The notes under the pieces: model-generated | The model's input: the letters and a program-made list of their open reading frames with translations, nothing else | What the model was told of the DNA's origin: nothing | The model's database searches: none | Made by a program: the position numbers and the translations under genes | Shown: positions 11,872-22,583 of the stretch, in pieces | How positions within the stretch are numbered: position 1 is the first letter of the stretch | Layout of the letters: each line of letters starts with the position of its first letter | Assembly: GCA_029582165.1 (NCBI GenBank) | Contig: CM055878.1 | Location: 640,001-704,000, forward strand | Length of the DNA stretch: 64,000 nt | Direction: 5' to 3' | Origin: Portulaca oleracea | Lineage: Eukaryota; Streptophyta; Magnoliopsida; Caryophyllales; Portulacaceae

Positions 11872-13326
11872 ATGACAGACGCTATTCCGGAATTCGATGG
11901 GAAAGACTACGCATGGTGGAAGATGCGCGTTGAGGATGTGCTCCGCTAGCAAAGGTTGCATCTTGCGATGGGTGATAAGCCAAAAGAGATGGAACAGAAG
12001 GATTGGGAAGAGCTTGATGGTCAGGCATTCAGTACGGTCAGGCTGACGCTAGCTCGGAACATAGCTTTCAACGTCAAAGATCAGAAAACGACAAAAGACC
12101 TGCTCGAGGCCTTGCAAAACACATATGAGAAACCTTCGGCTGTGAACAAGGTATATGTGTTACGTCGTTTGTTTGAATTTAAGATGCAAGAGTCTGGTGA
12201 TATGCATGATAGTATGAATGAGTTGAATATAATACTATCAAAGTTAACCTCTGTGGGATTTAATTTCGACGATGAGATGAACGCTAACATACTATTGGCT
12301 ACCCTACCTAAGTCTTGGGAAAATTTCGTGACTTCTGTAACTTCTTCAACTAAGAAGGATGAGAAATTGAAGTTTGGGGAAATTAGAGACTTTGTCCTGA
12401 ATGAAAGTATTTGCAGGAAAGATTCCGATGTGTCTGGGTCTTCGGGGGATGCTTTGACTGTCAGGGGTAGGAGAAATAGTGGGAGTTCGGGTCGGGGTCG
12501 ATCAAAATCTAGAGGTCGAAACATGGAGCAAGTGTTGTGTTGGAACTGTGGTGATAGAGGTCATTTTCGTAGGGATTGTCCCAAACCCAAGAAGAGCAGC
12601 CATAATGACCAGGACTCAGTATATTCTGTTGAGGATTTTGGTGATGCCCTAACTGTTAGTGTTGACAAGTCAGAAGGGAGTTGGGTGATAGATTCGGGTG
12701 CTTCGTTTCACTCTTCGTCTAGCAAGGAGGCCTTTAGCAATTTTGTGAGTGGGAGGTTTGGCAGGGTTAGGCTTGCAAACGGTCACAACCTAAAGGTGCT
12801 AGGAAGAGGTGATGTGAACATTAAAACTTCTAAGGGTGGAACTTGGAGGTTGAAGAATGTTCGAAATGTCCCGGGTCTGACCAAGAACCTTGTATCTGTG
12901 AGTCAACTGGATGAGGAGGGGTTCACGACGAGATTTGAAGATGGTCATTGGAGGGTAACGAAAGGATCTCTGATAATTGCAAATGGCAGGAAAGAGGGGA
13001 AGCTATATTCTGTCATTGATAACTCTAACATGCTGGTTCATGCTTGTCAAAGGCGTGTTAGCTTCTCTGATGAGAGAAGGGTACCAGAAACGAGGAGGTT
13101 TCCGGTCGAGGCTACGGGAACGGATGGTCAGCCGAGGAACGCATCTAACTTGCACGAGAATTCGACAATTTCAACACGAGGTAAAGTCCCAATCCAAAAT
13201 TCCCCCAAGTTGTTGACGATGATGCGTATGTCGAAGTTGCAGGGGCGTGATCAGTTCAAGTGGGAGCCTGTTGCTAAAAGAGGAGTTGATGGGAGGTCAA
13301 CTGGGACCTCTGTTGATCTTTGCTGA
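11872..13326 (+). pseudogene. Copia gag-protease polyprotein (one in-frame stop)
   Basis: The ATG at 11872 begins a protein with FDGKDYAWWKMRVEDVL, a usual Copia gag start. An in-frame TAG at 11947-11949 interrupts it, and the same frame then runs open to 13326. Visible parts are the gag core, a basic Ser/Gly/Arg-rich linker, the zinc knuckle CWNCGDRGHFRRDC (CX2CX4HX4C) at about 12538-12579, and the aspartic protease start WVIDSGASFH at about 12684. The last 90 or so residues match no pol domain I recognise and end just before the purine tract, which marks a large internal pol deletion. Confidence 0.85.
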
Positions 13327-13463
13327 ACAAGATCGTGATGAATGCACTAGAGGATTCCAAGACGAGTGGTGGTAGTGATGAACGACAAAGGCTACAATTT
13401 GGTCTCCAAGTGGGAGATTGTTGGGTTAATTGTGTGGAGCCCAAATTATTATTTTGGTGGGAT

Positions 13464-14405
13464 GGAAGTGAACGACTCTTAACCTTCTTATTGAAAGCGC
13501 GAGTGATCCTACTTTGGTACACTTGAACATTATGCAACGCCCTTAATCGCCTTTAATCCATCAACATTAACTCCTCGAACCTTGACCTAGCCCATTTCGC
13601 TTCTGGAAATTGGCTCTCTAATACTATTCACAATGAAGGAATTGCTAATTCAATCAGCAGGACTGCTTCCATCCCATATCTTAATGAATATGGTGTTGCT
13701 CCTGTGGCGGTTCGTATAGAGGTTCGGTATCCCCATAAGGCGAATGCAAACTTATCAGGCCAATCTTTGTAAGTAACTACCATCTTCTTGATGATTCCTG
13801 CCACTGTTTTGTTGGCCGCTTCTACAGCTCCGTTAGCTTGAGGTCGATAAGGTGAAGACTGGTGATGCTGAATTTTGTTAGTGGTGAGCAAAACTTCCAC
13901 TTCCTTTCGGAAATAACTCCCGTTATCACTGATGATCTCATGAGGCACCTCATATCGGCATATAATGTTCTGAAGGATGAATTTGGCCACTTGTTTGGAT
14001 GTGAGTTTGGAGAAAGAGGCTGCCTCTACCCACTTAGTGAAGTAATCAATGGCGACCATCATGTCCTCCTGTTCCGGCTGGGTGTATTTTGCCAATGATG
14101 TCAATACCCAATACCGAGAATGGCCATGGAGAGGTCAATGTTGTCAGATATGAAGGAGGTTGATGTTACAGATTGGCATACTCCTGACATTTGTGGCATC
14201 TTCGAACGAAATTCAAGCAATTTGCTTCCATAGTGGACCAATAGTAACCAGCTCGTTGAATCTTCTTCGCTAGCATGCCCCCATTCATGTGAGGCCCACA
14301 CTCTCCTCTATGCACAGTAGCCATAACTTCCTTTGCACTTTTGGCATCGATACATAACAAATTGATGCCTGTATGTGACTTCTTGTACAAACGATCTTGG
14401 ATCAA
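13464..14405 (-). pseudogene. Tat integrase, truncated
   Basis: The zinc-binding region is at about 14330-14160 (HRGECGPHMNG, CHKCQEYA). The catalytic core holds D in VAIDYFTKWVEA, D in IISDNGSYF and E in GAVEAANKT, so the DDE residues are all present. The frame is broken after GIGY near 14101 and after IELAIPSL at 13628. Translation in the same frame continues with stops to FNKKVKSRSL at the junction with the Copia LTR, so the C-terminal part is cut off. Confidence 0.85.
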
Positions 14406-14419
14406 GCAGTATTGTGCTG

Positions 14420-14990
14420 CTAAGACCTAATCGCTCGTTGTCCTCGAGCATCTAACTCGGCTGGATATTCTCCCTTCCGAAGGAAATTGTTTATATCAAG
14501 AAACCAATCTTCAGTTTCCTCTTCTTGTGTTTCCATGGCGCAGACATATGTTGGTTCAGACTGCCGCTCTACTATTATTGGTAACTGGAGTGTGCCTGAT
14601 GGGATTGATATCATTGAAGATAACTTGGCTAGGGCATCCGCCAATGCGTTGTGATCCCTAGAAAGGTATTGGAAACTAATTTGCTCAAACTGGTCAGCAA
14701 GTCCCAAAAGCTTCTGTTGATAAGCCAAGAGGCACTCATTTCGAACCTTCCATACGCTCTTAGCCTGATTGATGATGAGGCTAGAGTCTCCAAAGACCTT
14801 TATGTGGCGTATGCCTAGAGCCAAAGCAGCTTGTAGCCCCATGATGCATGCTTTATATTCTGCAGCGTTGTTGGTAGCAACAAAATCCAGTTTTACAGAT
14901 ACAGGGACGTGTGCCCCCTCTAGAGATATCAACAGGACTCCTACTCCGCAACCATTTGGTTAGAAGCTCCATCAAAATAGATTTCCCAAG
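14420..14990 (-). pseudogene. Second (additional) RNase H domain of the Tat element
   Basis: The four acidic residues expected of an RNase H fold are visible in order: D in YFDGASN, E in NNAAEYKACIMGL, D in KVFGDSSLI and D in DHNALADALAKL. This domain follows the first RNase H and precedes the integrase, as in Tat/Ogre elements. A stop near 14940 splits YFDGASNQ from the rest. Confidence 0.85.
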
Positions 14991-15710
14991 TAATTTCATC
15001 AGTGAAGAAAATGTCTTCATCTAGGAATTCCAAGTGAGTGCTTGGAGGTTCCTGTGATGGTGAAGCAGCCAAAAAGTCTGAAACAACTCGCCCTTTAATA
15101 GATTTCTGGGGTGAGTATTGAAGGTTGAACTCAGAAAGCATGACTACCCATCGAGCGATGCGGTTGTTGATAGTTGGTTGCTCCATGATGAATTTGATGG
15201 GATTGTTTTCAGCTATGACATATACAGTATATGAAAGCATGTAATGCCTTAACTTCTTGGTGGCCCAAACTAATGCGAGAGCCATTTTCTCTATGTCTGC
15301 GTATCGACTTTCGTAATCTAGGAACTTCTTGCTCAAGTAGTAGATGGCGCTCTCTTGACCTTTTACCTTTTAAGCCAGCATAGCCCCCATTGCGGTGCTG
15401 GTCACTATAAGGTAAAGGAGTAGAGGCTCATCTGGTACTGGCGACGTGAGAACTGGAGGATGTTGCAAATAATTTCTTGATTTTATCAAAAGCAGCTTGT
15501 CATTGATCGTCCCATTCTACTTTACTTCCTTTCTTTAGCTTCTTGAACAAAGGTTCACAAGTCATGGTGAGCTTTGAAATGAACCTACTAATGTACTGGA
15601 CTCGTCCCAAGAAGCCTCTTATCTCCTTTTCTGTCTTAGGTGGTTGTAACTGTTGGATAGCCTTGAGCTTTGAAGGATCAACTTCAATGCCCCGTTGGCT
15701 GACCACATAG
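14990..15710 (-). pseudogene. Tat RNase H (first) and connection region
   Basis: The segment at 15706-15500 (GIEVDPSKLKAI, FLGRVQYISRFI) is the region after the RT palm and thumb. The segment at 15336-14990 (KFLDYESRYADIEKMALALVW) is the usual Ty3 RNase H. A stop and frame change around 15340-15500 separates them. Confidence 0.8.
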
Positions 15711-16702
15711 CCTAGTAGCTTCCCAGAGGTAACACCGAAGGTGCGCTTTGTTGGGTTGAGCCGTATCTTGTATTTGCGAAGTCACATGAAGAACTTGCGG
15801 AGGTTAGGAATATGATCCTCCCTTGTCTTGGACTTAACAATCATGTCATCCACATAAACTTCTACTTCGACGTGCATCATGTCATGAAGTAGAGTATTGG
15901 CAGTTCTCTGGTATGTTGCTCCGGCATTTTTCAGACCGAAAGGCATGACAACATAACAGTACGTTCCCCGTGGTGTGGTAAAGGAAGTCTTCTCTATGTC
16001 TTCTTCTGCCATTTTTATTTGATTGTAACCAGCATATCCGTCCATAAAAGATAAAAGCTCATGTCCGCAAGTGTTATCCGCTAATACATCGATGTGAGGT
16101 AGAAGGAAACTATCCTTGGGACTGGCTTTGTTAAGGTCTCGGAAGTCCACACACATATGTACTTTCCCGTCTTTCTTGGGTACTGGGACAATGTTAGCAA
16201 TCCATTCAGGGTATTGGACTGCTTTGATGAACTTAGCGTTAAGCTACTTGATCACCTCTTCTTCAATTTTCTTAGCCCATTCAGGCCTGATCCTTCTAGC
16301 CTTTTGTCGAACCGGCTTTGCATCAGGGAGCAAAGGTATGGTGTGCTCCGTAATTTCCCTGTCAATCCCCGACATGTCTTCATAGGACCATGCGAATACA
16401 TCTAAAAACTCCTTGAGAAGCTCTGTAAATGCTACCCGTTCTTTTGCTGTGAGTGAACTACCTAACTTCAGCTCCCGAGGTTGTTCTTCCGTGCCCACAT
16501 TTATGGCGATGGTGTCTTCCAACACCGCCATTTTATGCTCATGTTCATTAGAAAATTCTTTTAAGGGTTCATTAAATTCCATATTATTACTAGCGCAGCA
16601 GTTCAGGGAATATGGGAAAGAAGAATCAGAGTAAGTAGAAAGGTTCATCTTATTGAATGCAGAAATGAGTACATCGCCAGTAGACTCAAGACCCAGACTC
16701 AC
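15711..16702 (-). pseudogene. Tat reverse transcriptase (broken)
   Basis: The conserved order is present: HTIPLLPDAKPVRQK (pre-RT), MCVDFRDLNKASPKDSF, FMDGYAGYNQI, VMPFGLKNAGATYQR and the catalytic YVDDMIVKS near 15830. An in-frame TAG near 16242 separates the pre-RT part from the palm. The enzyme would copy element RNA into DNA in the particle, but this copy cannot make it whole. Confidence 0.85.
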
Positions 16703-18635
16703 TTGACTCTAGACTCTTAGGACCAGACTCTATGTCCAAAGGAACAGACTCTCCTACAGATAAAACAAAGTTATTCTTCTCAGCATCGATCCACGAGACC
16801 GCCTTGACTTCTTCTTCTTCAATGATCATGAGACTTGGGTCAAAGCTTGGGTTGGATAATGCAGCAATAACAGCGTCAGCTTCATACTCTTCCTTAACAG
16901 CTTCTTGTCCGAACAGCATGCCAAATATGTTGCTCCCAGCTAGATGAGTCCATCCCAATGGTGGCTGTTTGTCCCGAGTGGGGACAAAAACAGTAGCCAT
17001 GTTAATGGTACAGTCATTGAAAACTTCTAACCCAGCAACTTGAACTCCCTTGTTCTTCAGGTAGTATGGTTCAGGGAATCCATAGTAAGGGAAGTCATCA
17101 CCCTCCCTAACAAACTGTCCATTCAGAGTGAGTGGATAGGGCTTCATTTGGGATAAAGTAGGAGGATTGTCCATCCTCTTCTGCTCAGCTATGGCTATCT
17201 TGGCGAGCCTAACTTCCTTCTCAGTTGGCTTGTACCCTAAGCTAAACCTTCCTTTTTGCTTAAATGTCTTGAACACAGGAGGAATCTTGTTTTTCGGGTT
17301 CCTTCCTAGCGGTATTCCAGGAAAGTGTCCCTGTTTCCTGAGTATAACATGCACTTTGGGATTTGAGTAGGGATCGAAGTCAAAGGAAGCTTCATCCTGG
17401 CTCAAAGTCGCCACAAGTTCAAAGTTGTGAAGTTCTTCATCCATGGAACTGTGCTCTACTTCAAGGGTCGCCTGCTTGGGAGTGAAGACAGTATTGATGG
17501 ATTCTCCCGAGATGGTGATAACTTGACCTTGGACCAACATCTTTACCTTTTGGTGTAAAGTAGATGCTATAGCATTGCATTCATGAAGCCATAGTCTCCC
17601 TAGTAACAGATTGAAGGAGGCTGGAATGTCTAGCACTACGAACTCCACATTCCGAGTGATTTTGCCTGTAGTAATGGGTAATATTATGGACCCAACCGAC
17701 TTTCGAGGAGAATTGTCGTAAGCCCTAAGTTGTACACCATTTTGAGCCAAGTGTTGCTGTTGGACTCCCAATTTCTGCGCCGTCCTCTAAGGGCACACAT
17801 TCACAGCTGAGCCATTGTCGACTAAAACTAGTGGGATAGTCTTGTTGGAACATTGCACTGTAAGGTATAGTACTTTGTTATGGGATGCCCCTCCCCGAGG
17901 CAGGTCTTCAACCCCAAAGGTAATAGCCTCTTGCTGGGTAGTCACATGAGCAACTAAAGATTCAGGACTTGTTGTGGGAGGTACTGTTAATGCAGTAAGA
18001 GCATCTATCATCTTTTGTCTATGTACTTGCAAAGTGCAAATCAGCTGCCAGATAGTAACTTCAGCTCTGGTCTTCTTGAGTTGTGTAAGGAGAGGATCTT
18101 CAGGCGGAACATGATTGTCATCGGTACCCATTGGCGTAGGATTAGAAACAGCCACTGGGGTGGTGGTGTTCCTGTTGTTATGGCGGCCTGATCGAGTGAG
18201 AAATGCTTTATCATCTGATGTTAGTTCATCCGTCTCCATCCATTCCATCTTGGAGTATTCATGTTGCTCATCGTCATCACTATCCCAAATACCATGAATG
18301 GATAGGTCTTCATGAAAGCCAAACACCTCGGGGACAGGTTGACCCATTTCAGCAATCAAAATAGAGGGATCAAAGCTACAAACTCCATGAAAGATAACAT
18401 TCGTATGCTCGGGCATCGGGTTGCTTTGATTGTTAGGCTTCTGGGCAGCTTTTGGCATGGGTAGCGTCCCATCCCTTATCATATCTTCTATCTTATTCTT
18501 GAGAGACCAGCATTTCTCAGTATCATGTCCTCGGCAACGATGATAGCGACAGAATTGGTTAGCATCCCAATTTTTTCCTTTCGTCGTTGGCTCTTCTCTT
18601 GGCAAAGGTAGGACCAAAAAACCTTTCTTGACCAA
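16686..18635 (-). pseudogene. Tat zinc-finger, protease and linker region
   Basis: The gag zinc-binding motif CRYHRCRGHDTEKC is at about 18556-18515. The protease active-site block LVDNGSAVNV is at about 17825-17796, in the DNGSA form usual in this lineage, and is followed by a stop at 17787. The next reading frame (17771-16686) carries a protease flap-like stretch (FVVLDIPASFNLLLGRLWLH) and a long acidic linker to the RT. The long linker between protease and RT is typical of Tat elements. Confidence 0.75.
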
Positions 18636-19700
18636 CCGATCAAGAGCTTGTAAGAGACGTCCAATGGTGTGTAAGTCTCATATTTTGGTATGATAGGTCC
18701 CTTGCGCTGGATAGAGTTAGTTTCCATAACTTTAAGAGGGTGGCTAGGCGCACTAGTGGCCCTCCTGTTGGAACTAGACCCCCAGGCGAAGTAGTCTTAT
18801 CATTATGCATCTCCTCTAGTTGGACACAGATGTCCTTCAAGTAGTCAAAGTCTTTGATGACGTGGTATCCCAAGTGCTTGGATAAGCTGCCTTTTAGCCC
18901 TTGTTTGAAAGTAGACAGTTGTAGGCGGAGAGGAATTGTCTCATTGATGTGAGACAGCTTGGTATGCCATCGCTCAAAGTAATCCAGGAAGGATTCGTCA
19001 TCTCGTTGCTTCATGGTGGTCAAGTCATCCACCGTAGCTTGCTTCCTCTGGATGCGACTGTAGTGATTGATGAAGGCTTTGAATAGTTCATTCCACATCG
19101 GCCTTCGTTTGGGGTGGTAAAGCGTGATACCACACCTTGGCTTCGGTATCTAGGGTGGATGGGAAAATAATAGAATATAAACCAACATCAATCCGGTTTA
19201 ATGGTGCTAGCCTCATGAACTCCTCGATGTGATGAACTAGGTTCTTAGAGGGTTTGAATCTGATGCTTGGTACCTCCACTTTATCAGCTATCTTCAGAAT
19301 TGGTTGAACAGGCAATGGCACTTCCAGGTACTTGTCAGCAAAGGCCGGCACAGTGCTCATTGCTTTAGTAAGGCTTTCCAATTTTTGTTTAAGGGCCTTA
19401 ACAGCAGGGTCCTTTATGAATTTAGATGCCTCAGGAGTAGTGACCTTTGTCTTGGATATCCCAATTCCTCCAGAATCTGAGGATATCTTGATGATTTCAG
19501 ATTCGGACTCATATCCCTGCATTTCTTCATCGTCTTCCTCAACATTCAATCTCAGTTTGGTGTTGATCTTAGTGATGGCTTGCAGCATACTGTCCATCAC
19601 CTGTTGCTGTTCATTTAGTCTTTTACCCATCTTCTGCTCCTGTTCTAAGGTATTGGCGAATACCAGTCCTTGCATTTTGGTGTAAAGGTCATCCAGATGC
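18488..19700 (-). pseudogene. Tat gag (broken)
   Basis: Three overlapping frames give a Gln-rich, acidic N-terminal stretch (about 19675-19400), a capsid-like region (PSIRFKPSKNLVHHIEEF, then MWNELFKAFINHYSRIQRKQ) and the retrotransposon gag core (SFLDYFERWHTKL, LSTFKQGLKGSLS). Frameshifts lie near 19090 and 18640. The region with the likely gag start is followed upstream by the element leader. Confidence 0.8.
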
Positions 19701-20134
19701 TTCGCGATATTGGCCTCAGTACTCTGAATTGGGACCTCTTAGAACTGTTCTCCAGACATGATGCAGTCACTGGTTGTAGATGGATCGTAGAGAGGGTTCG
19801 GAATCAAACGACCGGTTCGTGGATCTCGAATGCGGGCTCGGAGTCGATCACCAATGATGCCTGCATGGAAATTCAAAGTTAAGACACTCGATGACATACT
19901 CCGACACATTCTACCCGATGCATGCATGACCTAGATAACCTATATGATCCTAATCGACTCGACACATATATGCTGACACAGAGGACTTACCCACATTTTG
20001 GGAGTGCATGACCTAACTCTATATGGACCTAAAAACAGAGTATTATAAAGGACCGAATAAAGTCAAACATAGCGAGCAGGTCCTAAGTTGACAGGCTTAG
20101 TCAGTCTTTCTCAATTCGGATGGGCCCAATCCAC

Positions 20135-21480
20135 CAAAAAATTGCTCTGGGGTGCCATACATTCCCTAAAAGTGACTATTTGGGGACGACATTATTTTTT
20201 TTTTTTACTCTTTGGGGACCAGATTGTTGTCAAAAGTTGCTGGTTGGGTATTTTCCGACCAAAACAGCCGGAATCAATAAAAAGTCAGAAATACCCCTTG
20301 ACTATTAATTGAAAAGTCAAATTTGCCCTTTTTATTTCCTTGCTGAAATCTTTATTGTTCTTCTTCTTCACTTTCATTCATTCTCATCCCCTCAATTTTA
20401 CCCTTCTCAACCACCCATGGCACACTCCACCACTGTCGCATCCACCACCACCTCCGCCGCCGTGGTGGACCTGAGAAGTGGTTGCTCCGCCGCGACAACC
20501 ACCTTCCACAGCAAGCGCCACTCCATCCCACTCCCACCGAACCCCTACATCGACATCACAACCTTCATCGCCGCCCATCCCCACCGCAACACCACCACCT
20601 TCATCGACGCCTCCACTGGCGAGACCCTCACCTACGCCGCCCTGTGGTCCACCGTGGAATCCCACTCCCTCTCCGCCATAGGGATCAAAAAGGGCCACGT
20701 TGCCTACCTCTCGGTCATGTCCCTCGGACCCCTAATCACCACCGCCAACCTCCTCAACACCAAATACGAGATCTCCAAACAAATCGCCGATTCGAAGCCG
20801 ATCTTGGCCTTCGCCGCCGCGGAACTCGCTGACTCCGGTGTCTCGGTGGTGCTCCTCGGCGGAGAGACGACAGCGGAGAAGGTGACGGTGGTGGGGAGGC
20901 TGAGCGAGTTGGTGAACCCAGAAAAACCCAATTGTGAAATCAGTCATATTGGGTATTAGATTACGTCGAATATGTTTGATCAACGTGTGAGATTGGGGAC
21001 TGTTAATGAATATGGGGATTTTGTGGGTGAGTATGTCAAGATAGACACTGGACTTTGGTTGAGCGATTCATGATTCAACTTGGTGATTCTTGTTTTCTGG
21101 TCTGAACTTTTGAATATTTACATATTACATAATACAAATGTAAATAAGAAAAATTAAAGTACAAGTTAGATTTTAGTCAAATTTCAAGGTGGTCTTAATC
21201 AGTTTTATAATTTCAAGGAGGGGGAAGTAGTTGGGAGGAGTTAATTCAGCTTTAAAGACAAAAATTGGAGCCAAATAGGGGTATTTTTGTCACTCCAGCT
21301 ACCTAAACCGTTTTTTGTGTTGACTTCGGCTGACTTCACCGGATTTTCATAACTTTTGGTCGGAAAATACCCAACCAGCAACTTTTGACAACAATCTGGT
21401 CCCCAAAGAGTAAAAAAAAATAATGTGGCCCCCAAATAGTCACTTTTAGGGAATGTATGGCACCCCGGAGCAATTTTTTG
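20135..21480 (+). mobile_element. Pack-MULE carrying a 4CL-like fragment
   Basis: Terminal inverted repeats of about 130 bp (20135-20264 and 21354-21480) start CAAAAAATTGCTC and share GGGGTGCCATACATTCCC and ACTCTTTGGGGACCAGATTG. The element is flanked by a perfect 10-bp direct repeat, CCCAATCCAC, at 20125-20134 and 21481-21490. Long inverted repeats with a 9-11-bp target duplication are the Mutator-like signature. No transposase lies inside; the cargo is part of a host gene. It sits in the leader of the Tat element, so it inserted after that element. Confidence 0.9.
20417..20959 (+). pseudogene. 4-coumarate:CoA ligase-like fragment captured by the MULE
   Basis: An open frame from the ATG at 20417 gives about 180 residues like the N-terminus of plant 4CL-like acyl-activating enzymes: HSKRHSIPLPPNPYIDITTF, then IGIKKGHVAYL, SVMSLGPLITTANLLNTKYE and ISKQIADSKPILAF. 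Compared with the family as I know it, short segments seem deleted in the N-terminal lobe. The AMP-binding P-loop and the whole C-terminal domain are absent. It cannot be an active ligase. The upstream extension to 20309 is probably leader sequence. Confidence 0.8.
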
Positions 21481-21490
21481 CCCAATCCAC

Positions 21491-22562
21491 AAGCCGACCG
21501 TTTTAAGGAGAATCCGTGACTTGGCCCAACAACTTAGACAGCTCAAACCATATTGGCTATTATGCGGGCTAGAATAATACTCGACAAGACTGACGACCTT
21601 TTTTTTAACCCTTTTCCTTTTTATGCTCTTTTTTACTCGAGGAAAAATGGATGTTGTAAAGGACTGGATAAAGTCAACAATAGGCGAGCATGATTAATTT
21701 ATGGGCTTAATTGACAAATCCAACATGGTTGGGCCTAATCAACGGGCCGGCCATAAATGTGATGGATTTATTAATTAAATCGATGAATTAATTTACTCCA
21801 GGCTAGTGACTATTATGCAGTCTAAGACGCTATCCATTAACTTTGTTGGACTTTTAATTAATTTTTTTTTGGACCTTTATTAAGAGGATTTCATAAAGGG
21901 TCATATAATATCATCAAAGGTGAGTCAATTTTTATTTATTAATTAAGATAATCAATTTTCAAACATAAATGGACCCTTCCACTTGGGCTAACCATAATGC
22001 CTTTGAGTTAATTATATCAATTAATAAATAAACATTTTCTCAACCCAATGAATTTTATATGGGCTAGAACAAAACCTCAAAACTAGGGTCGACTCTTTAA
22101 AAAAAAAAAAAGACAAGAAAAGGGGAGGGATACACATAGCACATAACATACACATGAAAAGGGTACCCTAAACCAAGGCTCTAAATTCATGGACTTTTAT
22201 GGTTGGGTATATAGCCTACCGCATGCCTTCGCCCCGGTTCTTCATACCATAAGGTAAGCAGTTGTGTTATTTCTCAAAGAACTTCAAGGAAGCTCTCGGA
22301 GTGTGACACCGGGAGAGGAGCGACCAAATGCTTAAAGATGTAGAGTTCATCCCCATAGTAGTGGCCTCCCGCTCTCAAGGGAAATCCTAGGTAACTTAAA
22401 CCGTCGCCTTTGTGCTAACGTGTCAAAAGACCCGATTAGTGGCCCGGTATGCAAGGGATGCCTAAAAGAATAATAAAAGCGCGAAATAAATTAACTTCTC
22501 CCTTTTACACATTTCAAATCAATTTGATTTTTTCAAGTTTTACCCTATTTTTAAAGTTTAAG
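21491..22562 (-). other. Leader of the Tat element
   Basis: Non-coding sequence between the primer site and gag, continuing at 19700-20124 beyond the Pack-MULE. It contains diverged repeats: the segment starting GTAAAGGACTGGATAAAGTC near 21656 resembles 20050-20130 (AAAGGACCGAATAAAGTC). Long leaders are common in Tat/Ogre elements. Confidence 0.6.
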
Positions 22563-22580
22563 TCCCCAGTGGAGTCGCCA
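22563..22580 (-). other. Primer-binding site of the Tat element
   Basis: On the minus strand this reads TGGCGACTCCACTGGGGA, 3 nt after the LTR end. It begins TGG, as required to pair with a tRNA 3' CCA end. From memory, Ogre/Tat elements use a tRNA-Arg site of this form; the tRNA identity was not checked. Confidence 0.7.
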
Positions 22581-22583
22581 ATC

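Larger units (their letters stand above)
11191..13463 (+). mobile_element. Copia-like element with gag and protease only
   Basis: The 5' LTR (11191-11819) is followed by an initiator-Met-type primer site, a gag-protease ORF, a purine-rich tract (AAGTGGGAGA, 13409-13418) and the first 45 bp of the 3' LTR (13419-13463), matching 11191-11235. The 3' LTR then stops at a junction with the Tat element. Integrase, reverse transcriptase and RNase H are absent, so it depended on another element. The structure resembles published TR-GAG-type elements. The target duplication cannot be checked because the right end is lost. Confidence 0.85.

Noticed and set aside
20352..20983. Several open frames antisense or shifted to the 4CL-like fragment
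   Set aside because: They are shadows of a GC-rich coding sequence; only the plus-strand frame from 20417 matches a protein family.
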